Assembly: GCF_013359725.1 (NCBI RefSeq)
Contig: NZ_JABFMW010000005.1
Span: 1-64,000 of the forward strand
Reading direction: 5' to 3'
From: Pseudarthrobacter sp. C4D7
Lineage (GTDB): Bacteria > Actinomycetota > Actinomycetes > Actinomycetales > Micrococcaceae
DNA: 64,000 nt
In this document: piece by piece, positions 44,321 through 54,429 of the stretch
Position numbering within the stretch: the first letter of the stretch is position 1
How the letters are laid out: each line of letters starts with the position of its first letter
The notes under the pieces: generated by a model
Databases searched by the model: none
Seen by the model: only the letters and a program-made list of their open reading frames with translations
What the model was told of the DNA's origin: nothing
Program-made: the position numbers and the translations under genes

Positions 44321-45695
44321 CCAGCAATCCCCAGAACACACCCCGGACGCGCAGCCCGCGCCGCCGCCCCACGACAGCCAGGAGACCGCGGCCGGGGAAC
44401 AAACCGCTGCGGCCGTGGCCGTCGATACCGCCGGCGGAGCCATGCAGCCCTCGGCGGTTCCGGGCACGGCGCAGAGTGGACAGCTGCCCGGGGACTCTGG
44501 GACCGTCCTGCGCCGGATCTTCACCGGAAGCGGCATGGTGTCGGTGCTCGCGGTGCTGCTCGCCCTCATTCTCGGCGGACTTCTCATCGCCAGCACTGAC
44601 AAGCAGGTTGCCAGCACCGCGGGCTACTTCTTCGCCCGGCCCACCGACATGCTGGCAGCGGTATGGAATGCCGCCACCCGCTCCTACATTGCCCTGTTCC
44701 AGGGCTCGGTCTTCAACCCCCGCGGCAACGGACTCGCCGCGCAGTTTGCGCCGCTCATGGAGACCCTGACCATCGCCACACCGCTGATCACGGCGGGCCT
44801 GGGCGTGGCGCTGGCCTTCCGGGCGGGGCTCTTCAATATCGGCGCCCAGGGCCAGATCATCGTGGCCGGCATCCTGGCCGCCTGGGTGGGTTTCGCTCTC
44901 CACCTTCCGGTGGGACTACACCTGCTGCTGGTCCTCGTGGCCGGCATTGTGGGCGGTGCCCTCTGGGGCGGCCTCGCCGGCCTGCTCAAAGCCCGGACCG
45001 GTGCGCATGAGGTCATCCTGACCATCATGTTCAACTACATCGCCCTGTATTTCCTGCGCTACCTGCTGAACACGCCGGCCTTCCAGCGGCCGGGGGAGTC
45101 CAACCCGATTTCGCCCATCCTGGATCCCAGCGCCGTGTATCCGCAGATCCTGGGCAGCCAGTACAGGCTGCACCTGGGCTTCATCCTGGCCATCGGTGCC
45201 ACCGTCCTGGTGTGGTGGCTCCTCAACCGGTCCACGGTGGGCTTCGAATTCCGTGCCGTGGGCGCCAACCCCAAAGCAGCGCAGACCGCCGGCATCAACG
45301 TCTCACGGTCCACCATCCTGGTCATGGCCATCGCCGGTGGCCTTGCCGGCATGTCCGGCGTGGCCCAGGTGGCCGGAACCGAAAAGGTGCTGACCGACGG
45401 CGTCGCCGCCACGTACGGCTTTGACGCCATCACGGTGGCGCTCCTGGGGCGTTCGACGCCGTGGGGCACCTTCGCGGCCGGCCTGCTCTTTGGCGCCTTC
45501 CGCGCCGGGGCGGTCCAGATGCAGATCCAGACCGGCACCCCCATCGACATCGTCCTGGTGGTGCAGTCCCTGATTGTCCTTTTCATCGCCGCACCGCCAC
45601 TGGTCCGGGCCGTCTTCGGCCTCAACCCGCGGCGCAGGAAGCCCGCACGCGCAGCCAAGTCCGGGCAGGCAGCCACTACCGGAGGTGCCGCATGA
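44313..45695 (+). CDS. Nucleoside ABC transporter permease (NupP/YufP-like)
   Basis: A 460-residue membrane protein of the BPD_transp_2 family. The first about 85 residues are a hydrophilic Pro/Gln/Ala-rich extension (SPEHTPDAQPAPPPHDSQET) before the first helix (VSVLAVLLALILGGLLIAS). The core shows GLFNIGAQGQIIVAGILAAW and FEFRAVGANPKAAQTAGINV, the family coupling segment. It overlaps the ATPase gene by 8 nt and the second permease gene by ATGA. The pair of unequal permeases is usual in BMP-type nucleoside importers. Confidence 0.88.
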   Translation: MPDQQSPEHTPDAQPAPPPHDSQETAAGEQTAAAVAVDTAGGAMQPSAVPGTAQSGQLPGDSGTVLRRIFTGSGMVSVLAVLLALILGGLLIASTDKQVASTAGYFFARPTDMLAAVWNAATRSYIALFQGSVFNPRGNGLAAQFAPLMETLTIATPLITAGLGVALAFRAGLFNIGAQGQIIVAGILAAWVGFALHLPVGLHLLLVLVAGIVGGALWGGLAGLLKARTGAHEVILTIMFNYIALYFLRYLLNTPAFQRPGESNPISPILDPSAVYPQILGSQYRLHLGFILAIGATVLVWWLLNRSTVGFEFRAVGANPKAAQTAGINVSRSTILVMAIAGGLAGMSGVAQVAGTEKVLTDGVAATYGFDAITVALLGRSTPWGTFAAGLLFGAFRAGAVQMQIQTGTPIDIVLVVQSLIVLFIAAPPLVRAVFGLNPRRRKPARAAKSGQAATTGGAA

Positions 45696-47017
45696 GCACA
45701 ACAGTTTCCTCGCCCAGGCCGGGCAGCCCGAAGCCCGGGGGCGCCGGGGCAGCCGCACCTGCCACAGTGCTCGCGGCGAAGCCGGTCAGCTGGAAGACCC
45801 CCGTGCTGCTGGCCGTGTTCGCCCTGGTGTCGCTGGTGTTCTTCGGCTTCCTGGCACCCAGGCAGACCGCCAGCTTCGGCATCTCCACCGGGGGCGACTT
45901 CTTCCAGCTCCCGGCCTTGGAAATCAATGCCTTCGCCGGCGGCATCGTCCTGTCGGTGCTGCTGGTGGCGCTCGCCGGATACGCGGTGTTCCTCAAGACC
46001 AAGGGCCAGCCGGCTCCCGGCTGGCTGCCGGTCACCTTCATTGTGATCTTCGTGGCGGCCTTCCTCATCTGGGTGGTGGGCGGAGCCCGCACACCCGCCA
46101 TCTCACTGGCCGGCCTCATCGCCGGGTCCGTGACCCTCGCGGTTCCGCTCGTGTTCGGCTCGCTGTCCGGCGTCCTGTGCGAGCGGGTGGGCGTCGTCAA
46201 CATCGCCATCGAAGGGCAGCTGCTCGGCGGGGCGTTCACCGCAGCCATCGTTGCCAGCATGACGAAGAACGCCTTCATTGGACTGCTCGCGGCCGCCATA
46301 GCCGGTGCAGTGGTATCCATGGTGCTCGCACTGTTCAGCATCAAGTACCTGGTCAACCAGATCATCGTCGGCGTCGTCCTCAACGTCCTGGTGTCCGGCG
46401 TGACAGGCTTCCTGTTCAGCACCGTGATGCAGGCCAACAAGGCGCAATTCAACTCTCCGCCCGGCCTGGACGTCATCGATATCCCCGTCCTCTCCAGCAT
46501 CCCGATCATCGGGCCCATCCTGTTCCGGCAGTCCCTGGTTGGCTATCTCATGTACGTGGCCGTCGCAGTGGTGTGGGTGGGCCTTTTCAAGACCCGGTGG
46601 GGACTGCGCGTCCGCGCCGTGGGGGAGCACCCGCAGGCGGCAGACACCCTGGGCATCAACGTCAACGCCACCCGGTTCTGGAACGTCACCCTGGGCGGCG
46701 CCGTCGCCGGCATCGGCGGTTCGTTCTTCACCCTGGTGGCCATTGACAGCTTCACCAAGGAAATCTCCGGCGGCCGCGGCTTCATCGCGCTGGCTGCGCT
46801 GATCTTTGGCCGCTGGAACCCGGTGGGTGCGTTCTTCGCGGCGCTCCTGTTCGGCTTCGCGGACAACCTGCAAAGCATCGTGACCATCATCGGAACGCCG
46901 GTGCCCAGCCAGTTCATGGCCATGCTGCCATACCTGGTGACCGTCCTCGCCGTCGCCGGGCTGGTGGGCAAGTCCAGGGGGCCGGCAGCCAGCGGCATCC
47001 CGTACGTCAAGGGATGA
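45692..47017 (+). CDS. Nucleoside ABC transporter permease (NupQ/YufQ-like)
   Basis: A 441-residue permease paired with the preceding one. After a short Pro/Gly-rich start, helices include VLLAVFALVSLVFFGFLAP and FIVIFVAAFLIWVVGGA. The conserved core begins LVFGSLSGVLCERVGVVNIA, with EGQLLGGAFTAAI and LRVRAVGEHPQAADTLGINV as the coupling block. The N-terminal part before the core is about 120 residues longer than a minimal YufQ. It is followed directly by cytidine deaminase, tying transport to salvage. Confidence 0.88.
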   Translation: MSTTVSSPRPGSPKPGGAGAAAPATVLAAKPVSWKTPVLLAVFALVSLVFFGFLAPRQTASFGISTGGDFFQLPALEINAFAGGIVLSVLLVALAGYAVFLKTKGQPAPGWLPVTFIVIFVAAFLIWVVGGARTPAISLAGLIAGSVTLAVPLVFGSLSGVLCERVGVVNIAIEGQLLGGAFTAAIVASMTKNAFIGLLAAAIAGAVVSMVLALFSIKYLVNQIIVGVVLNVLVSGVTGFLFSTVMQANKAQFNSPPGLDVIDIPVLSSIPIIGPILFRQSLVGYLMYVAVAVVWVGLFKTRWGLRVRAVGEHPQAADTLGINVNATRFWNVTLGGAVAGIGGSFFTLVAIDSFTKEISGGRGFIALAALIFGRWNPVGAFFAALLFGFADNLQSIVTIIGTPVPSQFMAMLPYLVTVLAVAGLVGKSRGPAASGIPYVKG

Positions 47018-47037
47018 CCGGCATGGAGGAGCTTGAC

Positions 47038-47505
47038 GTGGATAAAGCGGAGAAGGCTGACGTGCACCGTGGCGGTTCCCTGGCGGGAAGCCGGCATGAC
47101 AGCGGCGCGCAGCCTGTTGACTGGGCAGCCCTTGAAGAGGCTGCAGCGGCCGCCATGAAGAATGCCTACGCCCCGTACTCGAAGTTCCCGGTGGGAGCCG
47201 CGGCCCTGACCGGGGACGGCCGGATTGTCAGCGGCTGCAACGTGGAAAATGCCTCCTACGGCCTGACCCTCTGCGCCGAGTGCGTCCTGGTGGGGGAACT
47301 GCAGATGACCGGCGGGGGACTGCTGCGGGCGTTCTACTGCGTGGACGGTGAAGGCACCGTCCTCATGCCCTGCGGCCGCTGCCGACAGCTACTGTACGAA
47401 TTCAGCGCCCCCGGCATGCAGCTCATGACCAGCCGCGGAATCAAGACCATGGACCAGGTGCTGCCCGATGCCTTCGGTCCCGAACACCTGGAGGAGACCC
47501 GTTGA
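47038..47505 (+). CDS. cdd: Cytidine deaminase
   Basis: A 155-residue zinc enzyme that deaminates cytidine and deoxycytidine to uridine and deoxyuridine. The catalytic motif is CNVENASYGLTLCAECV (Cys-Ala-Glu) and the other zinc cysteines are in MPCGRCRQ. Start choice: GTG 47038 has GGAGGA 7 nt upstream and is preferred, while ATG 47014 (overlapping the permease stop by ATGA) and ATG 47023 are in frame and would add 8 or 5 residues. It lies between the nucleoside permease and thymidine phosphorylase genes in one operon. Confidence 0.92.
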   Translation: MDKAEKADVHRGGSLAGSRHDSGAQPVDWAALEEAAAAAMKNAYAPYSKFPVGAAALTGDGRIVSGCNVENASYGLTLCAECVLVGELQMTGGGLLRAFYCVDGEGTVLMPCGRCRQLLYEFSAPGMQLMTSRGIKTMDQVLPDAFGPEHLEETR

Positions 47506-48818
47506 CCGGCAATAAAGCAGAGGCGTTCGACGCCGTAGACATCATCCGCACCAAGCGCGACAAAGGGACGCTGAGCCCCGAACAGATCGACTGGACCATC
47601 GACGCCTACACCCGGGGCGCCATCGCGGATGAACAGATGGCGGCCCTGAACATGGCCATCCTGCTCAACGGTATGGACCGGGCCGAGATCGCCCGCTGGA
47701 CGGCAGCCATGATCGCCTCCGGAGAGCGGATGGACTTCTCCAGCCTGCGGCGCCCTGACGGCGGCCTGAAGTACACCACGGACAAGCATTCCACCGGTGG
47801 GGTGGGGGACAAGATCACCCTCCCGCTGGCCCCGCTGGTGGCGGTTTTCGGCGTGGCTGTCCCGCAGTTGTCCGGCCGCGGCCTGGGCCACACCGGGGGC
47901 ACCCTGGACAAGCTCGAGTCCATTCCCGGCTGGCGGGCCAACCTGGCCAACGACGAGATCCTTGCCCAGCTCCAGGATGTGGGTGCGGTGATCTGTGCCG
48001 CCGGTGCAGGCCTGGCCCCGGCGGACAAGAAGCTCTACGCCCTGCGCGACGTCACGGGAACGGTGGAGGCCATTCCGCTGATCGCCTCGTCCATCATGAG
48101 CAAGAAGATCGCTGAGGGCACCGGCTCACTGGTGCTGGACGTCAAGGTGGGCAGCGGTGCCTTCATGAAGGACGAAGCCACAGCGCGCGAACTGGCGGAG
48201 ACCATGGTGGCGCTCGGCAAGGATGCAGGGGTCAACACGGTTGCGCTGCTGACCAACATGAACACCCCCCTGGGTTTGACCGCCGGCAACGCGATCGAGG
48301 TGGAGGAGTCCGTGGAGGTCCTGGCCGGCGGCGGCCCGGAGGACGTCGTGGAGTTGACCGTCCGGCTCGCCGAAGAGATGCTCGCCTGCGCAGGCGTGCA
48401 GGACGCCGACCCGGCCGCCGCCCTCAAGGACGGCCGTGCCATGGACGTATGGAACCGCATGATCACCGCCCAGGGTGGCGACCCCCGCGCGGTGCTCCCC
48501 GTGGCCAGGGAATCCGACGTTGTTTACGCCCCCGCCGACGGTGTGCTGGTGGAACTGGACGCACTCGCCGTCGGCGTGGCCGCGTGGCGGCTGGGTGCCG
48601 GCCGCGCGCGCAAGGAAGACGCGGTGCAGGCCGGCGCGGGAGTGTGCATGCACGCCAAGCCCGGAGCCACCGTGCGCGCCGGGGAACCCCTGATGACACT
48701 GCTCACCGACACCCCGGAGCGGTTCGCCCGCGCCCGGGAAGCCCTGGAACACGCCGTCGTTATCGCTCCGGAAGGTTCGCGGCCTGCCCAGCAGCTCATC
48801 ATCGACCGCATAGCGTAG
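47502..48818 (+). CDS. deoA: Thymidine phosphorylase
   Basis: A 438-residue pyrimidine nucleoside phosphorylase that splits thymidine or deoxyuridine with phosphate into the base and deoxyribose 1-phosphate. The family signature is KHSTGGVGDKITLPLAPL followed by SGRGLGHTGGTLDKLESIPG. Other matches are MSKKIAEGTGSLVLDVKVGS and the C-terminal domain with GVLVELDALAVGVAAWRLGAG. Start is TTG 47502, overlapping the cdd stop by TTGA, with GGAGGA upstream. It takes the deoxyuridine produced by Cdd, completing a pyrimidine salvage route. Confidence 0.94.
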   Translation: MTGNKAEAFDAVDIIRTKRDKGTLSPEQIDWTIDAYTRGAIADEQMAALNMAILLNGMDRAEIARWTAAMIASGERMDFSSLRRPDGGLKYTTDKHSTGGVGDKITLPLAPLVAVFGVAVPQLSGRGLGHTGGTLDKLESIPGWRANLANDEILAQLQDVGAVICAAGAGLAPADKKLYALRDVTGTVEAIPLIASSIMSKKIAEGTGSLVLDVKVGSGAFMKDEATARELAETMVALGKDAGVNTVALLTNMNTPLGLTAGNAIEVEESVEVLAGGGPEDVVELTVRLAEEMLACAGVQDADPAAALKDGRAMDVWNRMITAQGGDPRAVLPVARESDVVYAPADGVLVELDALAVGVAAWRLGAGRARKEDAVQAGAGVCMHAKPGATVRAGEPLMTLLTDTPERFARAREALEHAVVIAPEGSRPAQQLIIDRIA

Positions 48819-48823
48819 GACCC

Positions 48824-49453
48824 ATGCAAGCCATCAATGACTTCATCCTCACCGCAGCCGGCCAGCCGTGGGTGCTGGTCCTGGTGCTGGCCTGCTGCAT
48901 CATCGATGGCTTCTTCCCGCCCGTCCCCAGCGAGTCCGTGGTGGTGGGCCTCGCCGCCGTGGCCGCCACCGCTGATGTTCCCAACCCGATCCTCCTGGTG
49001 CTGGTGGCGGCAGCGGGGGCCTTCCTGGGAGACAACATCGCCTACCTGCTGGGCCGCCGGGTGGGCACAAGTCGCTGGGCGTGGATGCGCGGCCCCCGCA
49101 TGCAGGCCGCCTTCCGCTGGGCGGGCCGGGAGCTTCACAAACGCCCGGCATCGCTGATCCTCGTAGCCCGGTTCGTCCCCATCGGCCGGGTGGCCGTGAA
49201 CCTGACCGCCGGCGTCACGCACTACCCGCACCTGCGCTTCGTGGGCCTCACCATCCTTTCGGCCAGCCTGTGGGCCGGCTACTCGGTGGCGATCGGGCTC
49301 TTCTTCGGCCAGTGGTTTGAAAACAACCATCTGCTGGGCGCGGCCATTGCCATTGTCTGCGCCGTGGCATTGGGCATCGTGGTTGACCTGGTGATCAACA
49401 AATTCCGGGGTAAACCCAACGTGGTGGAACGGATCCGGGAACCCGGGGCCTGA
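48824..49453 (+). CDS. DedA family membrane protein (first of a tandem pair)
   Basis: A 209-residue membrane protein of the DedA/SNARE-associated family, which includes lipid scramblases and flippases such as undecaprenyl-phosphate recyclers. The re-entrant segment is CIIDGFFPPVPSESVVVGLA, followed by GDNIAYLLGRRVG and the arginine-containing VARFVPIGRVAVNLTAG, the family's functional motif. ATG 48824 lies 5 nt after the deoA stop, so it is probably cotranscribed with the salvage genes. Confidence 0.86.
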   Translation: MQAINDFILTAAGQPWVLVLVLACCIIDGFFPPVPSESVVVGLAAVAATADVPNPILLVLVAAAGAFLGDNIAYLLGRRVGTSRWAWMRGPRMQAAFRWAGRELHKRPASLILVARFVPIGRVAVNLTAGVTHYPHLRFVGLTILSASLWAGYSVAIGLFFGQWFENNHLLGAAIAIVCAVALGIVVDLVINKFRGKPNVVERIREPGA

Positions 49454-49586
49454 CCTGCGCGTTTAACGGGTAATTCCGGGCATTGGGGCGTAGCGGACAG
49501 GGCCCGGGGCGTGGGACACTTAGGAACGATTTCCGCTTTGGCTGCGGCACTTTGGCTGTGTCATTTTTCTACAGGAGCAACACCGC

Positions 49587-50312
49587 GTGGAGTTTATTAA
49601 TGAGGCCGTGCTCCATGCAGCGGGCCAGTGGTGGATCTATCCCGTGCTGCTGGTGTTCTTCTTCGTGGACGGTTTCGCCATGGTGGTCCCCAGCGAGACC
49701 CTCATCGTGGCGCTCGCCGCCTTCTCACGGCACAGCGGCGAACCCAACCTCTGGATCCTCGGCCTCACGGCACTGGTCGGCGCCATAGCCGGTGACAACA
49801 TGGCGTACATGCTCGGCCGCAGGATCGGCCTGGACCGGTGGGGCTGGATGCGCCGGCCCAAGGTCCGGAAAGTCTTCGCCTGGGCCCGCTATGAGCTGGA
49901 GAAACGCGGAGCGGTCCTGATCTTCACTGCCCGCTACATTCCCTGGGGCCGGGTGGCCGTCAACTACGTGGCCGGAAGCACCGGATTCTCGCACCGCCGC
50001 TTCTTCGTCTTCGACGCCTTTGCCTGCCTGACCTGGGTGGGCTACTCCCTTGGCATCGGCTTGCTGGCCAGTTCGTTCCCCTGGCTGCACCACAACCCGC
50101 TGCTGAGCGCGGGCATCGCCGTCGTCTTCGCCATTGTCCTGGGCATCCTCATCGACCACCTGCTCCGCTGGTGGCACAAGCGGCTGGGCCGGCAGGACGC
50201 CAACCAGCCCGATGAGTGGGCCGGTGAGTCCTCCGGTTCCGGTCAGGAGGACAGGCCGGGCACCCAGGCCCTCGTGTCCCGGTCAGCAGAAGCCGGTCCC
50301 GCCGGCAAGTAG
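49587..50312 (+). CDS. DedA family membrane protein (second of a tandem pair)
   Basis: A 241-residue paralogue of the preceding gene with the same motifs in the same order: FFVDGFAMVVPSETLIVALA, GDNMAYMLGRRIG and TARYIPWGRVAVNYVAG. The C-terminal 45 residues are a hydrophilic Gly/Glu/Gln-rich tail absent from the first copy. GTG 49587 has AGGAG about 9 nt upstream. A 133-bp gap from the first copy leaves room for its own promoter. The pair looks like an old local duplication. Confidence 0.86.
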   Translation: MEFINEAVLHAAGQWWIYPVLLVFFFVDGFAMVVPSETLIVALAAFSRHSGEPNLWILGLTALVGAIAGDNMAYMLGRRIGLDRWGWMRRPKVRKVFAWARYELEKRGAVLIFTARYIPWGRVAVNYVAGSTGFSHRRFFVFDAFACLTWVGYSLGIGLLASSFPWLHHNPLLSAGIAVVFAIVLGILIDHLLRWWHKRLGRQDANQPDEWAGESSGSGQEDRPGTQALVSRSAEAGPAGK

Positions 50313-50381
50313 CTCCCCGGAGCTGGACGGCGGCCTATGCGGGCCGGTTCCGGGCGGCTGGCTTTGAACTGCCGCCCACCC

Positions 50382-50387
50382 TAAGGT
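50382..50387 (+). promoter_or_regulatory. -10 box TAAGGT of a probably leaderless add gene
   Basis: TAAGGT is followed by 6 nt (GGGAAC) and GTG 50394. There is no Shine-Dalgarno in the gap. Confidence 0.45.
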
Positions 50388-50393
50388 GGGAAC

Positions 50394-51530
50394 GTGACTG
50401 AGCCCATTCTTGACGCTGCCCCTGCCATCGATTTTGACCTGAAGGACCTGCCCAAGGTTTCCCTTCACGACCACCTGGACGGAGGACTCCGTCCGGCCAC
50501 CATCATCGAACTGGCCGAGGCCGTTGGCCACACGCTTCCCTCCACGGACCCCGTGGCCCTGGGCCAGTGGTTCCGCGATTCGGCCGACTCCGGATCCCTG
50601 GTCCGCTACCTGGAGACGTTCGACCACACCGTGGCCGTCATGCAGACCTACGACGGACTGTTCCGCGTCGCCAAGGAATTTGTCGAAGACCTCGCGGACG
50701 ACGGCGTGGTGTACGGCGAAGTGCGCTGGGCGCCCGAGCAGCACCTCCAGAAGGGCCTCAGCCTCGACGAGGCCGTGGAGGCTGTCCAGGACGGCCTGGA
50801 AGCCGGCGTCGAAGCCGTCTCCGAGACCGGACGCGAGATCCAGGTAGGCCAGCTGATCACCGCCATGCGCCACGCCGACCGCGGCCAGGAGATCGCCGAA
50901 CTGGCGGTCCGCCACCGCAACCAGGGGGCCGTGGGCTTCGACATTGCCGGCGCTGAGGACGGGTTCCTGCCCAGCCGCTTCCGGGACGCCTTCACCTACC
51001 TCGCCCAGCACAATTTCCCGGCCACCGTGCACGCCGGTGAGGCTGCCGGGCTGGAGAGCATCCAGTCTGCACTGGTGGACGGCCGCGCGCTGCGGCTGGG
51101 GCACGGCGTCCGCATCGCCGAGGACATCATGGTGGAATTCGACGACGACGAGGAAGCCGGTGACACCGTAGGCCTGGTCACCCTGGGCGACCTCTCCAGC
51201 TGGATCCGCGACCGCGGCATCGCCCTGGAAATCTGCCCATCCTCCAACCTGCAGACCGGCGCCATCGCGGAGTTCGGTGAAGGCATCGAAAGCCACCCCC
51301 TGGACATGCTCTACCAGCTGGGCTTCAACGTCACCATCAACACCGACAACCGCCTGATGAGCGGCGTCACCCTGACGGACGAATTCAACCTGCTGGTGGA
51401 AACCTTCGACTACGACCTCGACGACCTGCTGGAGCTCACTCTCAACGCTGCCGAGGCATCCTTCCTGCCCCTGGAGGAAAAGGAAGCGCTGGTGGAGTAC
51501 ATCAACGACGCCTACGCCAACCTTGGCTGA
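50394..51530 (+). CDS. add: Adenosine deaminase
   Basis: A 378-residue metal-dependent amidohydrolase that converts adenosine and deoxyadenosine to inosine and deoxyinosine. Zinc ligands and catalytic residues appear as SLHDHLDGGLRP (His-x-His), TVHAGEAAG (His/Glu), LRLGHGVRI (His) and INTDNRLMSG (Asp). The usual HLHLDG is HDHLDG here, a variant I know from actinobacterial enzymes. The C-terminal half is complete. It completes purine salvage next to the nucleoside importer, but a leaderless-type -10 box suggests its own promoter. The mazG-like gene overlaps its stop. Confidence 0.92.
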   Translation: MTEPILDAAPAIDFDLKDLPKVSLHDHLDGGLRPATIIELAEAVGHTLPSTDPVALGQWFRDSADSGSLVRYLETFDHTVAVMQTYDGLFRVAKEFVEDLADDGVVYGEVRWAPEQHLQKGLSLDEAVEAVQDGLEAGVEAVSETGREIQVGQLITAMRHADRGQEIAELAVRHRNQGAVGFDIAGAEDGFLPSRFRDAFTYLAQHNFPATVHAGEAAGLESIQSALVDGRALRLGHGVRIAEDIMVEFDDDEEAGDTVGLVTLGDLSSWIRDRGIALEICPSSNLQTGAIAEFGEGIESHPLDMLYQLGFNVTINTDNRLMSGVTLTDEFNLLVETFDYDLDDLLELTLNAAEASFLPLEEKEALVEYINDAYANLG

Positions 51531-52200
51531 TCCCGAATCCCGGCCCGGCAGTTCCGCCACCGAGGAACTGCTGGGCCGCATCGCCCAGCTGCGCGAACAC
51601 TGCCCCTGGATGGGTGCCTTGACGCACGCCTCCCTGGTGGAATACCTCCTGGAGGAGGCCTACGAAGCGGCCGAAACCATCGAGGACGGCCACCCCGAGG
51701 CCGAACTGCAGGGCGAGCTGGGCGACGTGCTGCTCCAGGTGGTGCTCCATGCCCGCCTCGCGGAGGAGCGCGGTGCCTTCGCGTTCGACGACGTGGCGCG
51801 CGGCCTGGGTGCCAAGATGGTCCGCCGGAACCCCCATGTTTTCCGGCCCGATGGCTCCCTGCAGGACAGCTTCCCGGCCACCGTGGCGGAGATCGAGCAG
51901 AAGTGGGACGCCGTCAAACGTGCCGAAAAGCCTGAACGGCAGGATCCCTTCGAAGGAATTCCGCAGGCACTCCCGGCACTGGCCAGGGCGCAAAAGTCAT
52001 TGGACCGCGCCGCCCGCGCCGGCCTGGGGCTGCCCGCGGGGATTCCCGTCCCCGACAACGAGGAGGAGCTCGGAAACCAGCTTCTCGCCGTCGTCCGTTC
52101 TGCCCGGGACAACGGCATGGACGCAGAGCGTGCCCTGCGCAGTGCCGTCCGCCGCTACCAGCGTGGCCAGAGGGACCAAAGTGGCCACACGCCATCATGA
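51523..52200 (+). CDS. mazG: MazG-family nucleoside triphosphate pyrophosphohydrolase
   Basis: A 225-residue all-alpha NTP pyrophosphatase that hydrolyses (d)NTPs to NMPs and clears non-canonical nucleotides. The catalytic metal-binding helices are LVEYLLEEAYEAAETIEDG (E-x-x-E) and ELQGELGDVLLQVVLHA (E-x-x-D), followed by MVRRNPHVF and a WDAVKRAEK block. This is one MazG domain plus part of a second. The start is TTG 51523, overlapping the add stop by 8 nt, so translation is probably coupled to add. Confidence 0.88.
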   Translation: MADPESRPGSSATEELLGRIAQLREHCPWMGALTHASLVEYLLEEAYEAAETIEDGHPEAELQGELGDVLLQVVLHARLAEERGAFAFDDVARGLGAKMVRRNPHVFRPDGSLQDSFPATVAEIEQKWDAVKRAEKPERQDPFEGIPQALPALARAQKSLDRAARAGLGLPAGIPVPDNEEELGNQLLAVVRSARDNGMDAERALRSAVRRYQRGQRDQSGHTPS

Positions 52201-52297
52201 CGTCCAGGCCATGACCGGTTTGAGTAACCGCGAGCACTCTCGACTAGGCTGGACCCTGACGAGTACGTCGAGTTTTCTGCCTGATTCCCCCCGTTAA

Positions 52298-53599
<1,302 letters not shown>

Positions 53600-53618
53600 T
53601 AACCGCCTAAACCCATCC

Positions 53619-53660
53619 GCGGTGGCTATGGTTGAAAGACCATAGCCACCGCTGTTGTTT
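53619..53660 (+). terminator. Rho-independent terminator of eno
   Basis: GCGGTGGCTATGGT (53619-53632) pairs perfectly with ACCATAGCCACCGC (53639-53652) around TGAAAG and is followed by TGTTGTTT. Confidence 0.88.
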
Positions 53661-53724
53661 CCGGCAGCAGTCAATGTCCAGCACAGATAGTGGCGGCCCA
53701 GGCAGGCTGCGTTTCAGGAGTGTC

Positions 53725-54402
53725 ATGGCTACCCGCCGCCCCAAAGTCCCCAAGGTTGCCCCCGCCCGTCCGGCGAAGACGGCGGACCACGACGCCTCCT
53801 CCACCGGTGCAGACGTGATCCGGGCAGATTTCCGCCCGGCCAAGGGCGGGGGGTCGGCAGCCTCCGCACCATCAAAGGACAACGGCCGGGCAACCCCGGG
53901 CAAGGGCTCCGGGAAGCCGGGGGAGGCCCACGGGGCCGGGCCACGCGCCGGACACAAGGGCAGCAGCCAGGCGGATGGGGACGGGGCCCACGGCCACGAC
54001 GTGGACCAGCACCCTGTGCCCGCGAAGGCGTTCTCCGGCCGCATGCTGGCACTGGCCGTGGTGATGATCGCCATTACCATCATGCTGGCGCCCACGGTCA
54101 AGATTTTCTTCGACAAGAAGGCCGAGATCGACGCCCTCAACGCTGATATCGCCGCACGCCAGGCCGAAGGCGACGCCCTCCGGCAGCAGGTTTCCCGCTG
54201 GCAGGACCCCAACTACGTCAAGCAGCAGGCCCGCGACCGCATTAACATGGTTATGCCGGGCGAAACCGGCTACTGGGTTTTTGGCAGCGATGAGCCGGCC
54301 GGAGAAAGCAGTAGCCCCGCCGGCACAGCAGCACAAGACCCCGCCGATCTGCCGTGGGTGGATTCCCTGTGGGAGTCCATCAGGCGCGCGGCCACAGACT
54401 GA
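53725..54402 (+). CDS. FtsB/DivIC-like septum formation initiator protein
   Basis: A 225-residue bitopic membrane protein of the divisome. About 105 N-terminal residues are a disordered Pro/Gly/Lys/Ser-rich cytoplasmic tail. One membrane segment follows (MLALAVVMIAITIMLAPTV) and then a short coiled coil (KKAEIDALNADIAARQAEGD) ending in the DivIC motif DPNYVKQQARDRINMVMPGE with YWVF. FtsB/DivIC bridges FtsL and FtsQ during septum assembly. The actinobacterial position between eno and the DUF501 gene supports the call. ATG 53725 has AGGAG 5 nt upstream. Confidence 0.88.
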   Translation: MATRRPKVPKVAPARPAKTADHDASSTGADVIRADFRPAKGGGSAASAPSKDNGRATPGKGSGKPGEAHGAGPRAGHKGSSQADGDGAHGHDVDQHPVPAKAFSGRMLALAVVMIAITIMLAPTVKIFFDKKAEIDALNADIAARQAEGDALRQQVSRWQDPNYVKQQARDRINMVMPGETGYWVFGSDEPAGESSSPAGTAAQDPADLPWVDSLWESIRRAATD

Positions 54403-54429
54403 ACCGCACAGGAAGGACGGCCCGCGACA

